A stretch of DNA of 64,000 nt from Azonexus fungiphilus (GTDB lineage Bacteria; Pseudomonadota; Gammaproteobacteria; Burkholderiales; Rhodocyclaceae). The DNA lies in assembly GCF_003634965.1 (NCBI RefSeq), contig NZ_RBXP01000018.1, forward strand, positions 1-64,000, in the 5' to 3' direction. The translations under genes were made by a program, and so were the position numbers. Positions 8,338 to 18,786 of this stretch are shown here, in pieces (positions within the stretch are counted from its first letter, which is position 1; each line of letters begins with the position of its first letter). The notes beneath the pieces are model-generated. The model was not told where the DNA came from. It made no database searches and saw only the letters and a program-made list of their open reading frames with translations.

Positions 8338-9701
8338 TCGCCTGGCAATTGTCGCAAGTCGCCGCTGCCGTCGGCGGCCAACTGCTCGGCAGCGACTGCC
8401 GGATCGCCGGGGTGTCCACCGATACCCGGGCGGTGGCCTCCGGCCAGTTGTTCATCGCCTTGCGCGGTGAGCGCTTCGACGCCCACGACTTCCTCGAGCC
8501 GGCGCTGGCCGCCGGCGCTGCCGCGCTGCTGGTTGCCGACGCCGGCCGTGTTCCCGCCGGCGCCTCTGCCGTGGTCGTCGACGACACGCGGCTGGCGCTC
8601 GGTCGCTTGGCCGCCGCCTGGCGCCGTCAGTTTTCGTTGCCGGTGATCGCGGTCACCGGCTCGAACGGCAAGACGACGACCAAGGAAATGATCGCCGCCA
8701 TCCTCAAGGCCGCTTTTGGCGATGCGGTGCTGGCGACGCGCGGCAACTTCAACAACGACATCGGCCTGCCGCTGACGCTGCTCGGCCTTGACGCGACGCA
8801 TCGTGCCGCGGTGATCGAGATGGGCATGAACCATCCCGGCGAGATCGGCTATCTGACCCGCATCGGTGCGCCGACCGTGGCCCTGGTGACCAATGCCCAG
8901 CGTGCGCATCTCGAAGGCATGGGCGACCTCGACGAAGTCGCCCGCGAAAAGGGCACGATCTTCGCCGGCCTGCCCGCCGACGGCATCGCCGTGATCAACG
9001 CCGACGACGCCTACGCCGGTTTCTGGCGCGAACAGGTCGGTAGCCAGCCGGTGCGCAGTTTCGGCATCGACCAACCGGCCGACGTCCGGGCGACGTTGCG
9101 TCAGCACGGCCTGGAAAGCGCGCTGGTACTGCAGGCGGCGGAAGGCGAGATCGAATTCACGCTGGCCATTCCCGGTCGGCACAACGCCCGCAACGCGCTT
9201 GCCGCGGCAGCCGCCTGTCTTGCCGCCGGCTTGCCGCTGAGCGCGGTGGCTGCCGGCCTGGCAGCCTTCTCCGGCGTCAAGGGGCGGCTGCAGCGGCGTA
9301 GTGGACGCAACGGCGCGCAGATCCTCGACGACACCTACAACGCCAACCCGGATTCGGTGCGCGCCGGCATCGACGTGCTTGCCGCCACCGTCGGCCGCAA
9401 GGTCCTGGTTCTCGGCGACATGGGCGAGATCGGCGAGGCCAGCGGCCAGTATCACGACGAGATCGGCGGTTACGCCAAGAGCCAGGGCATCGACCGCCTG
9501 TTCGCGCTCGGCGACGCCAGCCAGCAGGCGGTGCGCAACTTCGGCGAGGGCGCCCGTCACTTTTGCAATGTCGACAAGTTGATTGTCGCGGTCGACAAGG
9601 AATTGGGCCCGGAAACCACCGTCCTGGTGAAGGGTTCGCGCTTCATGAAAATGGAACGGGTGGCCGATGCGCTGGCCGCCGCGTCCGGGGAGAATCACTG
9701 A
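8334..9701 (+). CDS. murF: UDP-MurNAc-tripeptide:D-Ala-D-Ala ligase MurF
   Basis: This adds the D-Ala-D-Ala dipeptide to the stem peptide. The 455 residues contain the ATP-binding [13 protein letters not shown] motif (near 106), the [11 protein letters not shown] motif and the [10 protein letters not shown] motif typical of MurF. The start at 8334 is set by the ATGA overlap with murE; the same frame stays open far upstream within murE. The stop overlaps the mraY ATG by one base. Confidence 0.95.
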   Translation: MIAWQLSQVAAAVGGQLLGSDCRIAGVSTDTRAVASGQLFIALRGERFDAHDFLEPALAAGAAALLVADAGRVPAGASAVVVDDTRLALGRLAAAWRRQFSLPVIAVTGSNGKTTTKEMIAAILKAAFGDAVLATRGNFNNDIGLPLTLLGLDATHRAAVIEMGMNHPGEIGYLTRIGAPTVALVTNAQRAHLEGMGDLDEVAREKGTIFAGLPADGIAVINADDAYAGFWREQVGSQPVRSFGIDQPADVRATLRQHGLESALVLQAAEGEIEFTLAIPGRHNARNALAAAAACLAAGLPLSAVAAGLAAFSGVKGRLQRRSGRNGAQILDDTYNANPDSVRAGIDVLAATVGRKVLVLGDMGEIGEASGQYHDEIGGYAKSQGIDRLFALGDASQQAVRNFGEGARHFCNVDKLIVAVDKELGPETTVLVKGSRFMKMERVADALAAASGENH

Positions 9702-10804
9702 TGCTTTTGGCCCTTGCCCAATGGCTCGCGCAGGACATTCGCTTCTTCAATGTCTTTAACTACATCACGCTGCGCACCGTGCTCGCGGCGATGACCGCGC
9801 TGCTCATTTCCTTCGCCGCCGGTCCGCGCGTGATCCGCTGGCTGGCGGCCAAGAAGATCGGCCAGGCGGTGCGTACCGACGGGCCGCAGACGCACCTGGT
9901 CAAGTCGGGAACGCCGACCATGGGCGGCGTGCTGATCCTGATCGCGATCGGCATCACGACGCTGCTGTGGGGCGATTTGTCCAACAAATACGTGTGGACC
10001 GTGCTCGTCGTCACGCTCGGCTTCGGCATCATCGGCTGGTACGACGACTGGAAGAAGGTCGTCTATCGCGACCCGAACGGGCTGGCCAGCCGCTGGAAGT
10101 TCTTCTGGCAGTCGGTGCTCGGCGCCGGCGCCGCGCTCTTCCTCGCCTTCTCGGCGACATCGACGGCGCAGACCGAGCTGATCGTGCCCTTCTTCAAGAG
10201 CGTCGCCTATCCGCTCGGCATCGTCGGCTTCATCGTGCTGACCTATTTCGTCATCGTCGGCACCAGCAATGCGGTGAACCTGACCGACGGCCTCGACGGC
10301 CTGGCGATCATGCCGACGGTGATGATCGCCTCGGCCTTCGCCATCTTCGCCTACGTCACCGGCAACGCGGTGTATGCCAAGTACCTGCTGATTCCCTATG
10401 TCCCGGGCGCCGGCGAATTGTGCATCCTGCTCGGGGCGATTGCCGGCGCCGGGCTCGGCTTCCTGTGGTTCAACGCCTATCCGGCCGAAGTCTTCATGGG
10501 CGACGTCGGCGCGCTGGCGCTCGGTGCCGCGCTGGGCACGGTCGCCGTGATCGTCCGTCAGGAAATCGTCCTCTTCATCATGGGCGGCGTTTTCGTCGTC
10601 GAGACGCTGTCGGTGATGCTGCAGGTGTCGTGGTTCAAGTACACCAAAAAGAAATACGGCGAGGGTCGGCGCATCCTGCGCATGGCGCCGCTGCATCACC
10701 ACTTCGAACAAACGGGCTGGAAGGAGACGCAGGTTGTCGTCCGCTTCTGGATCATCACCATCATGCTGGTCCTGATCGGGCTGGCAACCTTGAAGCTGCG
10801 CTGA
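9701..10804 (+). CDS. mraY: Phospho-N-acetylmuramoyl-pentapeptide transferase MraY
   Basis: This is an integral membrane enzyme that transfers phospho-MurNAc-pentapeptide to undecaprenyl phosphate to form lipid I. The 367 residues contain about ten membrane helices and the conserved acidic motifs [18 protein letters not shown] and FMGDVGAL, plus the MAPLHHHFE cytoplasmic loop of MraY. ATG 9701 overlaps the murF stop. The stop overlaps the murD ATG. Confidence 0.96.
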   Translation: MLLALAQWLAQDIRFFNVFNYITLRTVLAAMTALLISFAAGPRVIRWLAAKKIGQAVRTDGPQTHLVKSGTPTMGGVLILIAIGITTLLWGDLSNKYVWTVLVVTLGFGIIGWYDDWKKVVYRDPNGLASRWKFFWQSVLGAGAALFLAFSATSTAQTELIVPFFKSVAYPLGIVGFIVLTYFVIVGTSNAVNLTDGLDGLAIMPTVMIASAFAIFAYVTGNAVYAKYLLIPYVPGAGELCILLGAIAGAGLGFLWFNAYPAEVFMGDVGALALGAALGTVAVIVRQEIVLFIMGGVFVVETLSVMLQVSWFKYTKKKYGEGRRILRMAPLHHHFEQTGWKETQVVVRFWIITIMLVLIGLATLKLR

Positions 10805-12156
10805 TGGAACTCAAGGGCAAACGCGTTCTGGTGATCGGACTCGGCGAGTCCGGACTGGCGATGGCCAAGTGGCTGCATCGCCAGGGTGCGTTTGTGCGGG
10901 TCGCCGACTCGCGTAGCAACCCGCCCAACGTCGAGGCCTTGCAGGCCGTCGCCCCGGGCGCCGAACTGCTCGTCGGCGAATTTGCGCCCGCCACCTTCGC
11001 CGCTTGCGAGGTGGTCGCCCTGTCGCCGGGTGTGGCCAAGGCGACGCCGCCGATTGCCGCCTGCGGCCTGCCGCTGATCTCGGAAATCGAACTGTTCGCC
11101 GCCGGTGTGCGCGCGCAGGTGCCCGACTCGCAGATCGTCGCCATCACCGGCAGCAACGGCAAGACCACCACCACCGCGCTGACCGCCCACCTGCTCAACG
11201 GTGCCGGCGTCCCGGCGATTGCCTGTGGCAACATCTCGCCGTCGGCACTCGACGCGCTGATGGACGCCCAGGACGCCGGCCAGCTGCCGGCCGTCTGGGT
11301 GCTCGAACTGTCGAGCTTCCAGCTGGAAACGACGCATCACCTGAACGCCGCGGCGGCGACCGTGCTCAATCTCTCGGAAGATCACCTCGACCGCTACAAC
11401 GGCAGCCTGGCCGAGTACGCCGCCGCCAAGTCGCGTGTCTTCCAGGGCAAGGGGACGCTGATCCTCAACCGCGACGACGACTGGTCGATGGCCAACGGCC
11501 GCTGTGGCCGCAAGATGCTCACCTTCGGCCTCAACCCGGCGCCGCGTGCGACCGATTACGGACTGGTCGGCGGCGCCATCGTGCGCGGCGGCGAGGCCCT
11601 GGTCGCGCTGGCCGATCTGCAGTTGAGCGGGCTGCACAATGCCGCCAACGCGATGGCCGCGCTGGCGCTGTGCGAGGCCGTCGGCGTCGCGCCGCAGCGC
11701 CTGGTCGAGCCGCTGAAAAGCTTCCGCGGTCTGCCGCACCGGGTCGAGACCGTGGCCGAGATCGGTGGTGTGCTTTATGTCGACGATTCCAAGGGCACCA
11801 ACGTCGGTGCCACGCTGGCGGCGATCGAGGGCATGGGGCGCAAGGTCGCCATCGTCCTCGGTGGCGACGGCAAGGGTCAGGACTTTTTGCCGCTGAAGGC
11901 GGCGTTGACCGTGCACGGTCGTGCGGTGGCGCTGATCGGCCGCGACGCGGCGGCGATCGGCATGGCCATCGAGGGCTGCGGCGTGCCGACGGCCATCGTC
12001 GCCGACATGGATGCCGCCGTCCGCTGGCTGGCCGCCCGCGCCGAGCCGGGCGACTGCGTGCTGCTGTCGCCGGCCTGTGCCAGCCTCGACATGTACCGTA
12101 ACTACGCGCACCGCGCGCAGGCCTTCATCGATGCTGTCGGAGGGTTGCCGCAATGA
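10804..12156 (+). CDS. murD: UDP-MurNAc-L-Ala:D-Glu ligase MurD
   Basis: This adds D-glutamate to UDP-MurNAc-L-Ala in the cytoplasm. The 450 residues have an N-terminal Rossmann-like domain ([17 protein letters not shown]), the [16 protein letters not shown]-loop near 116, ELSSFQLE and the DDSKGTN motif of MurD. ATG 10804 is coupled to the mraY stop. The stop overlaps the ftsW start (ATGA). Confidence 0.95.
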   Translation: MELKGKRVLVIGLGESGLAMAKWLHRQGAFVRVADSRSNPPNVEALQAVAPGAELLVGEFAPATFAACEVVALSPGVAKATPPIAACGLPLISEIELFAAGVRAQVPDSQIVAITGSNGKTTTTALTAHLLNGAGVPAIACGNISPSALDALMDAQDAGQLPAVWVLELSSFQLETTHHLNAAAATVLNLSEDHLDRYNGSLAEYAAAKSRVFQGKGTLILNRDDDWSMANGRCGRKMLTFGLNPAPRATDYGLVGGAIVRGGEALVALADLQLSGLHNAANAMAALALCEAVGVAPQRLVEPLKSFRGLPHRVETVAEIGGVLYVDDSKGTNVGATLAAIEGMGRKVAIVLGGDGKGQDFLPLKAALTVHGRAVALIGRDAAAIGMAIEGCGVPTAIVADMDAAVRWLAARAEPGDCVLLSPACASLDMYRNYAHRAQAFIDAVGGLPQ

Positions 12157-13316
12157 TGCTCTCGGCTCTCGACATGCCGCGCCGCCAGGTCGCCGAGATC
12201 GACCATGCCCTGCTCTGGTCGGCCCTGGTGCTGCTGCTCGGCGGCCTGGTGATGGTCTATTCGGCGTCGATCGCGATTGCCGAGGCCGGCCGTTTCACCA
12301 ACCACCAGCCCGGCTACTACCTGATCCGCCACGCGATCTTCCTGTGCATCGGCCTGGTCGCCGGCGCCGTCGCCTTCCAGCTGCCACTGACCACCTGGCA
12401 GAAATATGCGCCGATCCTGTTCATGGTCGGTGTCGTCCTGCTCGCGATCGTCCTCATTCCCGGCATCGGCCGCGACGTCAATGGTGCCCGCCGCTGGCTG
12501 CCGCTCGGCTTCGCCAACCTGCAGCCGTCCGAACTGATGAAGTTGTTCGCGGTGCTCTATGCCGCCGATTACACGATCCGCAAGATCAACGTCATGCACG
12601 ACCTGAAGCAGGCTTTCCTGCCGATGTTCGGGGCGATGGCGCTGGTCGGCATCCTGTTGCTCAAGGAGCCGGACTTCGGCGCCTTCGTCGTGATCATCTC
12701 GATCGCCATGGGCATCCTCTTCCTCGGCGGCCTCAAGGCGCGGATGTTCGCGCTGCTGATCATCGGCCTGCTGATCGCCTTCGCGATCATGATCATCGTC
12801 TCGCCGTACCGGCGCGACCGCATCTTCGGCTTCATGGATCCGTGGGCCGACGCCTTCGGCCGCGGCTATCAGCTGTCGCATTCGCTGATCGCCTTCGGGC
12901 GCGGCGAACTGTTCGGCGTCGGGCTCGGCGCCAGCGTCGAAAAGCTGTTCTACCTGCCGGAAGCCCATACCGATTTCCTGCTTGCGGTGATCGGCGAGGA
13001 ATTGGGCTTCGTTGGCGTGTTGACCGTGATCCTGCTGTTCGCCGTCCTCGTCCAGCGAGCCTTCGCCATCGGCCGCCAGTGCGTCCAGCTCGACCGCCTT
13101 TACCCGGCGCTGGTGGCGATGGGCATCGGTATCTGGATGGGCGTGCAGTCCTTCATCAACATGGGCGTCAACGTCGGCCTGCTGCCGACCAAGGGCCTGA
13201 CCCTGCCGCTGATGAGCTTCGGCGGTTCGGGCATCCTCGCCAACTGCGTGGCGCTGGCCATTCTCCTGCGGGTGGATTGGGAAAACAGGCAACTCATGCG
13301 AGGTGGAAAACTATGA
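12153..13316 (+). CDS. ftsW: Septal peptidoglycan glycosyltransferase FtsW
   Basis: This is a SEDS-family polymerase that works with FtsI at the septum. The 387 residues are highly hydrophobic with about ten membrane helices. SEDS motifs include the extracellular RWLPLG segment, FQPSE-like NLQPSELMK, and [27 protein letters not shown]. The C-terminus reads QLMRGGKL. The ATG at 12153 overlaps murD; the next ATG, 12156, is an alternative. The stop overlaps a 36-codon ORF rather than murG directly, which is unusual. Confidence 0.95.
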   Translation: MMLSALDMPRRQVAEIDHALLWSALVLLLGGLVMVYSASIAIAEAGRFTNHQPGYYLIRHAIFLCIGLVAGAVAFQLPLTTWQKYAPILFMVGVVLLAIVLIPGIGRDVNGARRWLPLGFANLQPSELMKLFAVLYAADYTIRKINVMHDLKQAFLPMFGAMALVGILLLKEPDFGAFVVIISIAMGILFLGGLKARMFALLIIGLLIAFAIMIIVSPYRRDRIFGFMDPWADAFGRGYQLSHSLIAFGRGELFGVGLGASVEKLFYLPEAHTDFLLAVIGEELGFVGVLTVILLFAVLVQRAFAIGRQCVQLDRLYPALVAMGIGIWMGVQSFINMGVNVGLLPTKGLTLPLMSFGGSGILANCVALAILLRVDWENRQLMRGGKL

Positions 13317-13423
13317 CCACGTTCGCGTTGCCTGTTTCGGCGCAGGCTAACTTGCGCAGCAAGTTAAGGGCGCAGCCCGGCCGTAGCCAAAACCGCCAGT
13401 TAGGTCGCGGAGGCAAATTATGA
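13313..13423 (+). CDS. Putative 36-aa protein coupled between ftsW and murG
   Basis: The ATG overlaps the ftsW stop (ATGA at 13313) and its TGA overlaps the murG ATG (ATGA at 13420), so the frame is wired into the operon at both ends. The product starts [11 protein letters not shown], is basic (six Arg and two Lys, with no acidic residue) and ends QLGRGGKL. That tail repeats the last eight residues of FtsW (QLMRGGKL) at both protein and DNA level, which suggests the segment arose by a local duplication of the ftsW/murG junction. An inverted repeat AACTTGC/GCAAGTT lies inside. Whether the peptide has a role is unknown. Confidence 0.45.
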   Translation: MTTFALPVSAQANLRSKLRAQPGRSQNRQLGRGGKL

Positions 13424-14478
13424 GCAAAACCATCATGATCATGGCCGGCGGGACTGGCGGCCACATTTTCCCGGCGCTTGCCGTCGCGCACCGGATGCGC
13501 GATGCCGGCTGGCGCGTCGTCTGGCTCGGCAACCCGGAAGGCATGGAAGCCCGCCTGGTGCCGCAACACGGCTTCGAGATGGTCTGGGTGAAATTCTCGG
13601 CATTGCGCGGCAAGGGGCTGCTGCGCAAGCTGCTGCTGCCGGTCAACCTGCTGCGCGGTTTCTGGCAGGGGCTCAAGGCGATCCGTCAGGTGCGGCCGGA
13701 CGTGGTCCTCGGCATGGGCGGCTACATCACCTTCCCGGGCGGCATGATGGCGGCACTGAGCGGCATCCCGCTGGTGCTGCACGAGCAGAATTCGGTCGCC
13801 GGCCTGGCCAACCGCGTGCTCGCCGGTGTCGCCGACCGCATTGCCAGCGGTTTTCCCGAGGTGCTCAAGAAGGGCTTGTGGCTGGGGAATCCGGTGCGTC
13901 CGGAAATCGCCGCGCTGGCGCCGCCGGCCGAGCGCTTTGCCGGTCGCGACGGCGCCCTGCGCGTGCTGGTGATCGGCGGCAGTCTGGGCGCCCAGGCGCT
14001 CAACGAGGCGGTGCCCAAGGGCATGTCGCTGCTCGCCGCCGACCAGTTGCCGCAGATCGTCCATCAGGCCGGCGAAAAACACATCGAGGCACTCAAGGCC
14101 GCCTATGCCGCGGTTGGCGTCCAGGCCCACTGCGTGCCGTTCATCGAGGACATGGCCGGCGCCTACGAATGGGCCGATCTGGTTATTTGCCGTTCCGGCG
14201 CGTTGACCGTGGCCGAACTGGCGGCGGTCGGCGTGGCCAGCATCCTGGTGCCCTTCCCGCATGCGGTGGACGATCACCAGACCGGCAACGCCCGCTTCCT
14301 GGTCAATGTCGGCGGCGCCTTCCTGCTGCCGCAAAGCGAACTGACGCCGGAAGCGGTGGCGCTGGTGCGCAACTACTCTCGCGGTCAACTGCTGGAAATG
14401 GCCGAAAAGGCCCGCAGCCTGGCCAAGCCCGAGGCCACCGCCGACGTGGCCCGGCTCTGCATGGAAATTGCCAAATGA
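13420..14478 (+). CDS. murG: Lipid II synthase, UDP-GlcNAc transferase MurG
   Basis: This is a peripheral membrane GT-B glycosyltransferase converting lipid I to lipid II. The 352 residues carry [14 protein letters not shown] (8-21), [21 protein letters not shown] and the nucleotide-binding [14 protein letters not shown] motif. A GGAGG ribosome site precedes the ATG, itself part of the duplicated ftsW tail. The stop overlaps the murC start. Confidence 0.96.
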   Translation: MSKTIMIMAGGTGGHIFPALAVAHRMRDAGWRVVWLGNPEGMEARLVPQHGFEMVWVKFSALRGKGLLRKLLLPVNLLRGFWQGLKAIRQVRPDVVLGMGGYITFPGGMMAALSGIPLVLHEQNSVAGLANRVLAGVADRIASGFPEVLKKGLWLGNPVRPEIAALAPPAERFAGRDGALRVLVIGGSLGAQALNEAVPKGMSLLAADQLPQIVHQAGEKHIEALKAAYAAVGVQAHCVPFIEDMAGAYEWADLVICRSGALTVAELAAVGVASILVPFPHAVDDHQTGNARFLVNVGGAFLLPQSELTPEAVALVRNYSRGQLLEMAEKARSLAKPEATADVARLCMEIAK

Positions 14479-15866
14479 AGCACAAGGTCAAACACATCCA
14501 CTTCGTCGGCGTCGGCGGCTCGGGCATGAGCGGCATCGCCGAAGTCCTCGCCCACCTCGACTACACGGTCAGCGGCTCCGACCTCGCCGCCAGCGCCACG
14601 ACGCGCCGGCTCGAAGGCGAGGGCGTGCGGGTCACCATCGGCCACGCCGCCGGCAACATTGCCGGTGCCGATGCGGTGGTGGTGTCGACGGCGGTCAAGG
14701 AAGACAATCCGGAAGTCGTCGCCGCCCGCGAAAAGCGCATCCCGGTGGTGCCGCGGGCGCAGATGCTGGCCGAACTGATGCGCCTCAAGCGCGGCATCGC
14801 CATCGCCGGTACCCACGGCAAGACGACGACGACCAGTCTGGTCACCAGCATCCTGGCCGAAGGCGGCATCGATCCGACCTTCGTCATCGGCGGCCGTCTC
14901 AATGCCGCCGGCGCCAACGCGCGGCTGGGCGGCGGCGATTTCCTGGTGGCCGAGGCCGACGAGTCGGACGCTTCCTTCCTCTTCCTGTCGCCGGTGATTT
15001 CGGTGGTCACCAACATCGACGCCGACCACATGGAAACCTACGGCCACGATTTCGAGCGGCTCAAGGGGGCCTTCGTCGATTTCCTCAACCGCCTGCCGTT
15101 CTACGGCGTTGCCGTGCTCTGCAGCGACGACGCCAACGTGCGCGCGATCATGCCGCAGGTGAGCAAGCAGATCGTCACTTACGGGCTGAGCCCGGAATCG
15201 AACTTCTACGCCGAGGACATCGTCGCCGACGGCGCCCGCATGCGGTTCACCTGCGTCCGCGTCAATGGCACCACCTCGCGCCTGGCGATCACCCTGAACA
15301 CGCCGGGCCTGCACAACGTGCTCAATGCGCTGGCGGCGATCGCCGTCGCCACCGAGGTCGGTGTCGCCGACGCGGCGATCGTCAAGGCGCTGGCCGAGTT
15401 CAAGGGCGTCGGCCGCCGTTTCCAGCGCTACGGTGAAGTTGCGCTGCCAGCCGGCGGCAGCTTCACGCTGGTCGACGACTACGGCCATCACCCGGTGGAA
15501 ATGGCAGCGACGCTGGCCGCGGCCCGCGGCGCCTTCCCCGGTCGGCGCCTGCTGCTGGCTTTCCAGCCGCATCGCTACACGCGCACCCGCGACTGCTTCG
15601 AGGACTTCGTCAAGGTGTTGTCCACGGTCGACGCGCTTTGTCTGGCAGAAATCTATGCCGCCGGCGAGGCGCCGATCGTCGCCGCCGACGGCCGTTCGCT
15701 GGCGCGCGCGTTGCGCGTCGGCGGCAAGGTCGAGCCGGTGTTCGTCGAAGATATCGCGGCGATGCCGCAAACGATCATGGATGTCGCCCGCGATGGCGAC
15801 GTGGTACTGACCATGGGCGCCGGTTCGATCGGTGCGGTGCCCGGCAAACTGGTGGAAGGCAAATGA
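14475..15866 (+). CDS. murC: UDP-MurNAc:L-alanine ligase MurC
   Basis: This is the first amino-acid-adding enzyme of the Mur pathway. The 463 residues start [25 protein letters not shown], the MurC Rossmann motif, and contain the ATP-binding [12 protein letters not shown] near 112, the ADESDASF motif, and DDYGHHPVE near 338. ATG 14475 is coupled to murG and the stop to ddl. No murB lies between murC and ddl here. Confidence 0.95.
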   Translation: MKHKVKHIHFVGVGGSGMSGIAEVLAHLDYTVSGSDLAASATTRRLEGEGVRVTIGHAAGNIAGADAVVVSTAVKEDNPEVVAAREKRIPVVPRAQMLAELMRLKRGIAIAGTHGKTTTTSLVTSILAEGGIDPTFVIGGRLNAAGANARLGGGDFLVAEADESDASFLFLSPVISVVTNIDADHMETYGHDFERLKGAFVDFLNRLPFYGVAVLCSDDANVRAIMPQVSKQIVTYGLSPESNFYAEDIVADGARMRFTCVRVNGTTSRLAITLNTPGLHNVLNALAAIAVATEVGVADAAIVKALAEFKGVGRRFQRYGEVALPAGGSFTLVDDYGHHPVEMAATLAAARGAFPGRRLLLAFQPHRYTRTRDCFEDFVKVLSTVDALCLAEIYAAGEAPIVAADGRSLARALRVGGKVEPVFVEDIAAMPQTIMDVARDGDVVLTMGAGSIGAVPGKLVEGK

Positions 15867-16768
15867 GCGGTTTCGGCAAGGTCGCAGTCCTCTTCGGCGG
15901 AACTTCCGCCGAGCGCGAGGTTTCCCTGAACAGCGGTGCGCGCGTGCTGGCCGCCCTGCTGGGCCAGGGCATCGACGCCCACGCCTTCGATCCGGCCGAG
16001 CAGCCGCTCGACGCGCTGAAGGGCTATGACCGCGCCTTCATCGCCCTGCACGGGCGCCATGGCGAGGACGGGACGATCCAGGGCGCGCTTGAAGTCATGC
16101 ACATTCCCTACACCGGCTCCGGCGTGCTCGCCTCGGCGCTGGCCATGGACAAGTTCCGCACCAAGCTGATGTGGCAGGCGGCCGGCTTGCCGATCCCCGA
16201 ATATGCGCTGCTCAGCGCCGCTTCGGATTTTGCCGATATCGAGGAAGAACTCGGCCTGCCGCTGTTCGTCAAGCCGGCGCGCGAAGGTTCGTCGATCGGG
16301 GTGACCAAGGTCAAGGCGCCGGGCGAGCTGAAGGCTGCCTATCTCGAGGCGGCCCGCCACGACCCGCTGGTGATCGCCGAAAAGGGCGTGATGGGCGGCG
16401 AATACACGGTCGGCATCGTCGGCGACCAGGTCCTGCCGATCATCAAGATCGAGCCGGCGACCGAATGGTACGACTACGAAGCCAAGTACAACCGCGACGA
16501 CACCCGCTACCTGTGCCCCTGCGGCCTGCCGGAAGCCCGGGAGATGCAGATCCGCGCCCAGGCACTGGAGGCTTTCCGCATGCTCGACGGGCGCGGCTGG
16601 GGGCGGGTCGATTTCCTGATGGACGACGCGGGCAACCACTATTTCCTGGAAGTGAACACCGCACCGGGCATGACCGACCACTCGCTGGTGCCGATGGGCG
16701 CGCGGGCGGCGGGCATGGACTACCCGGCGCTGGTGCGTCGCGTCCTCGAACTGGCGGCCAACGACTGA
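15863..16768 (+). CDS. ddl: D-alanine:D-alanine ligase
   Basis: This is an ATP-grasp enzyme making D-Ala-D-Ala for MurF. The 301 residues match DdlB in length. They start with [19 protein letters not shown], include the [14 protein letters not shown] motif, the KPAREGSS loop and the C-terminal metal-binding [17 protein letters not shown] segment. The stop is eight bases before the ftsQ ATG. Confidence 0.95.
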   Translation: MSGFGKVAVLFGGTSAEREVSLNSGARVLAALLGQGIDAHAFDPAEQPLDALKGYDRAFIALHGRHGEDGTIQGALEVMHIPYTGSGVLASALAMDKFRTKLMWQAAGLPIPEYALLSAASDFADIEEELGLPLFVKPAREGSSIGVTKVKAPGELKAAYLEAARHDPLVIAEKGVMGGEYTVGIVGDQVLPIIKIEPATEWYDYEAKYNRDDTRYLCPCGLPEAREMQIRAQALEAFRMLDGRGWGRVDFLMDDAGNHYFLEVNTAPGMTDHSLVPMGARAAGMDYPALVRRVLELAAND

Positions 16769-16776
16769 GGCGATGA

Positions 16777-17517
16777 ATGTGGCACAAACCGCAACTGCTG
16801 ACTGCGCTTGCCGACCTGCTCATGCTGGTCGCCGCGGCTGCCTTGCTGGCGGCGGGCGCCGTCTGGCTGGTGCGGGTGCCGTCGCTGCCGGTCAAGCAGG
16901 TGGTGTTTACCGAGCCGCTGGCCCACACGCGCCGCGGCGAGATCGAGCAGGTGCTGCCGTCGGCCTTGCGCGGGAACTTCTTCAGTCTCGATCTGGAAGC
17001 GGTGCGGGTGGCGCTCGAGCAGCTGCCCTGGGTGCGCAAGGTGCAGGTGCGGCGGGTCTGGCCGGCGACGCTGGAAATCGCGGTCGAGGAGCATCGGCCG
17101 CTGGCACGCTGGGGCGAAGGTTATGCCGAGATGGTCAACAGCCACGGCGAGGTCTTCGCGGCCTTGCTGCCCGAGGCGGAGATGGCCGGGTTGCCGTTGC
17201 TGGCCGGGCCGCCGGGGACGGCGCGGGAAGTGCTGGCGCGCTATGCGGAGTTCACCGCCGCCTTTGCCGCGGTCAAGCAGCGGCCGGTGCAGCTGGCGTT
17301 GTCGCCGCGTCTGGCCTGGCGGGTGAAGCTGGACAACGGGATGCGTATCGAGATCGGGCGGGAGCATCCGAAGTCGCCGGTGGGCGCGCGCTTGCAGCGT
17401 TTTGTCGACGTCTATCCGTCGATGGTGGCGAATTTGCCGGTAACCCCGGCGGTCGTGGATTTGAGATATCCGAACGGTTTCGCGATGAAGGTCGCGGGCG
17501 AGGGGAAGGGAAAGTAA
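16777..17517 (+). CDS. ftsQ: Cell division protein FtsQ
   Basis: This is a bitopic divisome protein that bridges early and late division proteins. The 246 residues show a short cytoplasmic start, one membrane helix (about 9-27), a POTRA domain (about 33-105, with PWVRKVQVRRVWPATLEI typical of FtsQ) and a beta domain. The ATG at 16777 gives the FtsQ frame. Another ATG at 16773 is in a different frame that encodes low-quality sequence and is rejected. Confidence 0.92.
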   Translation: MWHKPQLLTALADLLMLVAAAALLAAGAVWLVRVPSLPVKQVVFTEPLAHTRRGEIEQVLPSALRGNFFSLDLEAVRVALEQLPWVRKVQVRRVWPATLEIAVEEHRPLARWGEGYAEMVNSHGEVFAALLPEAEMAGLPLLAGPPGTAREVLARYAEFTAAFAAVKQRPVQLALSPRLAWRVKLDNGMRIEIGREHPKSPVGARLQRFVDVYPSMVANLPVTPAVVDLRYPNGFAMKVAGEGKGK

Positions 17518-17521
17518 GACT

Positions 17522-18751
17522 ATGAGCAGGGACAACAAGGATCTGGTGGTTGGCCTGGATATCGGAACGTCGAAGATCGTCGCGCTGGTCGCCGATCTCG
17601 ACCACGAAGGACGGCTGAGCGTGATCGGCATGGGCTCGCAGGATTCGCGCGGGCTGAAGAAGGGGGTCGTGGTCAACATCGAGGAAACGGTGCACACGAT
17701 CAGCCGCGTCATCCAGGAAGTCGAACTGATGGCCGACTGCAAGGTCAGCCACGTGTATACCGGGATCGCCGGCAGCCACATCAAGAGCTTCAACTCGAAC
17801 GGCATGGTCGCGATCAAGGACAAGGAAGTCACCTCGGCCGATGTCGATCGTGTCATCGAGACGGCGCGGGCGATGCCGATCCCGGCCGAGCAGGAAATCC
17901 TGCACATCCTCACCCAGGAATTCGTCATCGACGGCCAGGACGGCATCCGCGAGCCGATCGGCATGAGCGGCATGCGCCTCGAAGTGAAGACGCACATCGT
18001 CACCGGCGCCGTCTCGGCGGCGCAGAACATCGTCAAGTGCGTGCGCCGCTGCGGCCTGGAAGTGAACGACCTGGTGCTGCAGCCGCTGGCGTCGAGCTAC
18101 GCGGTGCTCTCCGAGGACGAGAAGGATCTCGGCGTCTGCCTGATCGACATCGGCGGCGGCACCACCGACATCGCCGTGTGGACGCAGGGCGCGATCCGCC
18201 ATACCTCGGTGATTCCCATCGCCGGTGACCAGATCACCAACGACATCGCGATGGCCTTGCGCACGCCGACCCGCGAGGCCGAAGACATCAAGTGCAAGTA
18301 CGGTTGTGCCCTGGCGCAACTTGCCGACATTTCGGAAAACCTCGATGTGGCAGGGGTCGACGACCGTCCGAGCCGGAAATTGAGCCGCCGCGCGCTGGCC
18401 GACGTGATCCAGCCGCGCGTCGAGGAACTCTACGAGCTGATCCAGAACGAACTGCGCCGCGCCGGTTTCGAGGAAGTCCTGTCGTCCGGCATCGTCCTCA
18501 CCGGTGGCGCCAGCGTCATGCCCGGCATGGTCGAGCTCGGCGAGGAAATCTTCCACATGCCGGTTCGCCTGGGCAATCCGAAGTACGACGGCAGCCTGTC
18601 CGACGTCGTCCAGAACCCGCGCTTCTCGACCGCCTTCGGCCTGCTGCTCGAGGCCCAGGCGCAGCGCAAGCGGGGACAGAAGATTCAGGAGAAGCAGGGC
18701 ATCCGCGATGTCTTCTCCAGCATGAAGCAATGGTTTTCCAAGAATTTTTGA
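17522..18751 (+). CDS. ftsA: Cell division protein FtsA
   Basis: This is an actin-like ATPase that tethers FtsZ to the membrane. The 409 residues include the phosphate 1 motif VGLDIGTSKIVALVAD (near 10), the phosphate 2 motif LIDIGGGTTDIAVW (near 206), the adenosine motif VLTGGASVMPGM and a C-terminal amphipathic membrane-binding helix (VFSSMKQWFSKNF). It starts four bases after the ftsQ stop. Confidence 0.95.
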   Translation: MSRDNKDLVVGLDIGTSKIVALVADLDHEGRLSVIGMGSQDSRGLKKGVVVNIEETVHTISRVIQEVELMADCKVSHVYTGIAGSHIKSFNSNGMVAIKDKEVTSADVDRVIETARAMPIPAEQEILHILTQEFVIDGQDGIREPIGMSGMRLEVKTHIVTGAVSAAQNIVKCVRRCGLEVNDLVLQPLASSYAVLSEDEKDLGVCLIDIGGGTTDIAVWTQGAIRHTSVIPIAGDQITNDIAMALRTPTREAEDIKCKYGCALAQLADISENLDVAGVDDRPSRKLSRRALADVIQPRVEELYELIQNELRRAGFEEVLSSGIVLTGGASVMPGMVELGEEIFHMPVRLGNPKYDGSLSDVVQNPRFSTAFGLLLEAQAQRKRGQKIQEKQGIRDVFSSMKQWFSKNF

Positions 18752-18786
18752 TTTGTTTTTGAACGGTTTTTTCAGAGGAGGTCGTC

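Noticed and set aside
16773..17525. An alternative ftsQ start at the ATG 16773
   Set aside because: This is a different frame giving Ala/Gly/Arg-rich sequence. The frame from 16777 gives the FtsQ membrane helix and POTRA domain.
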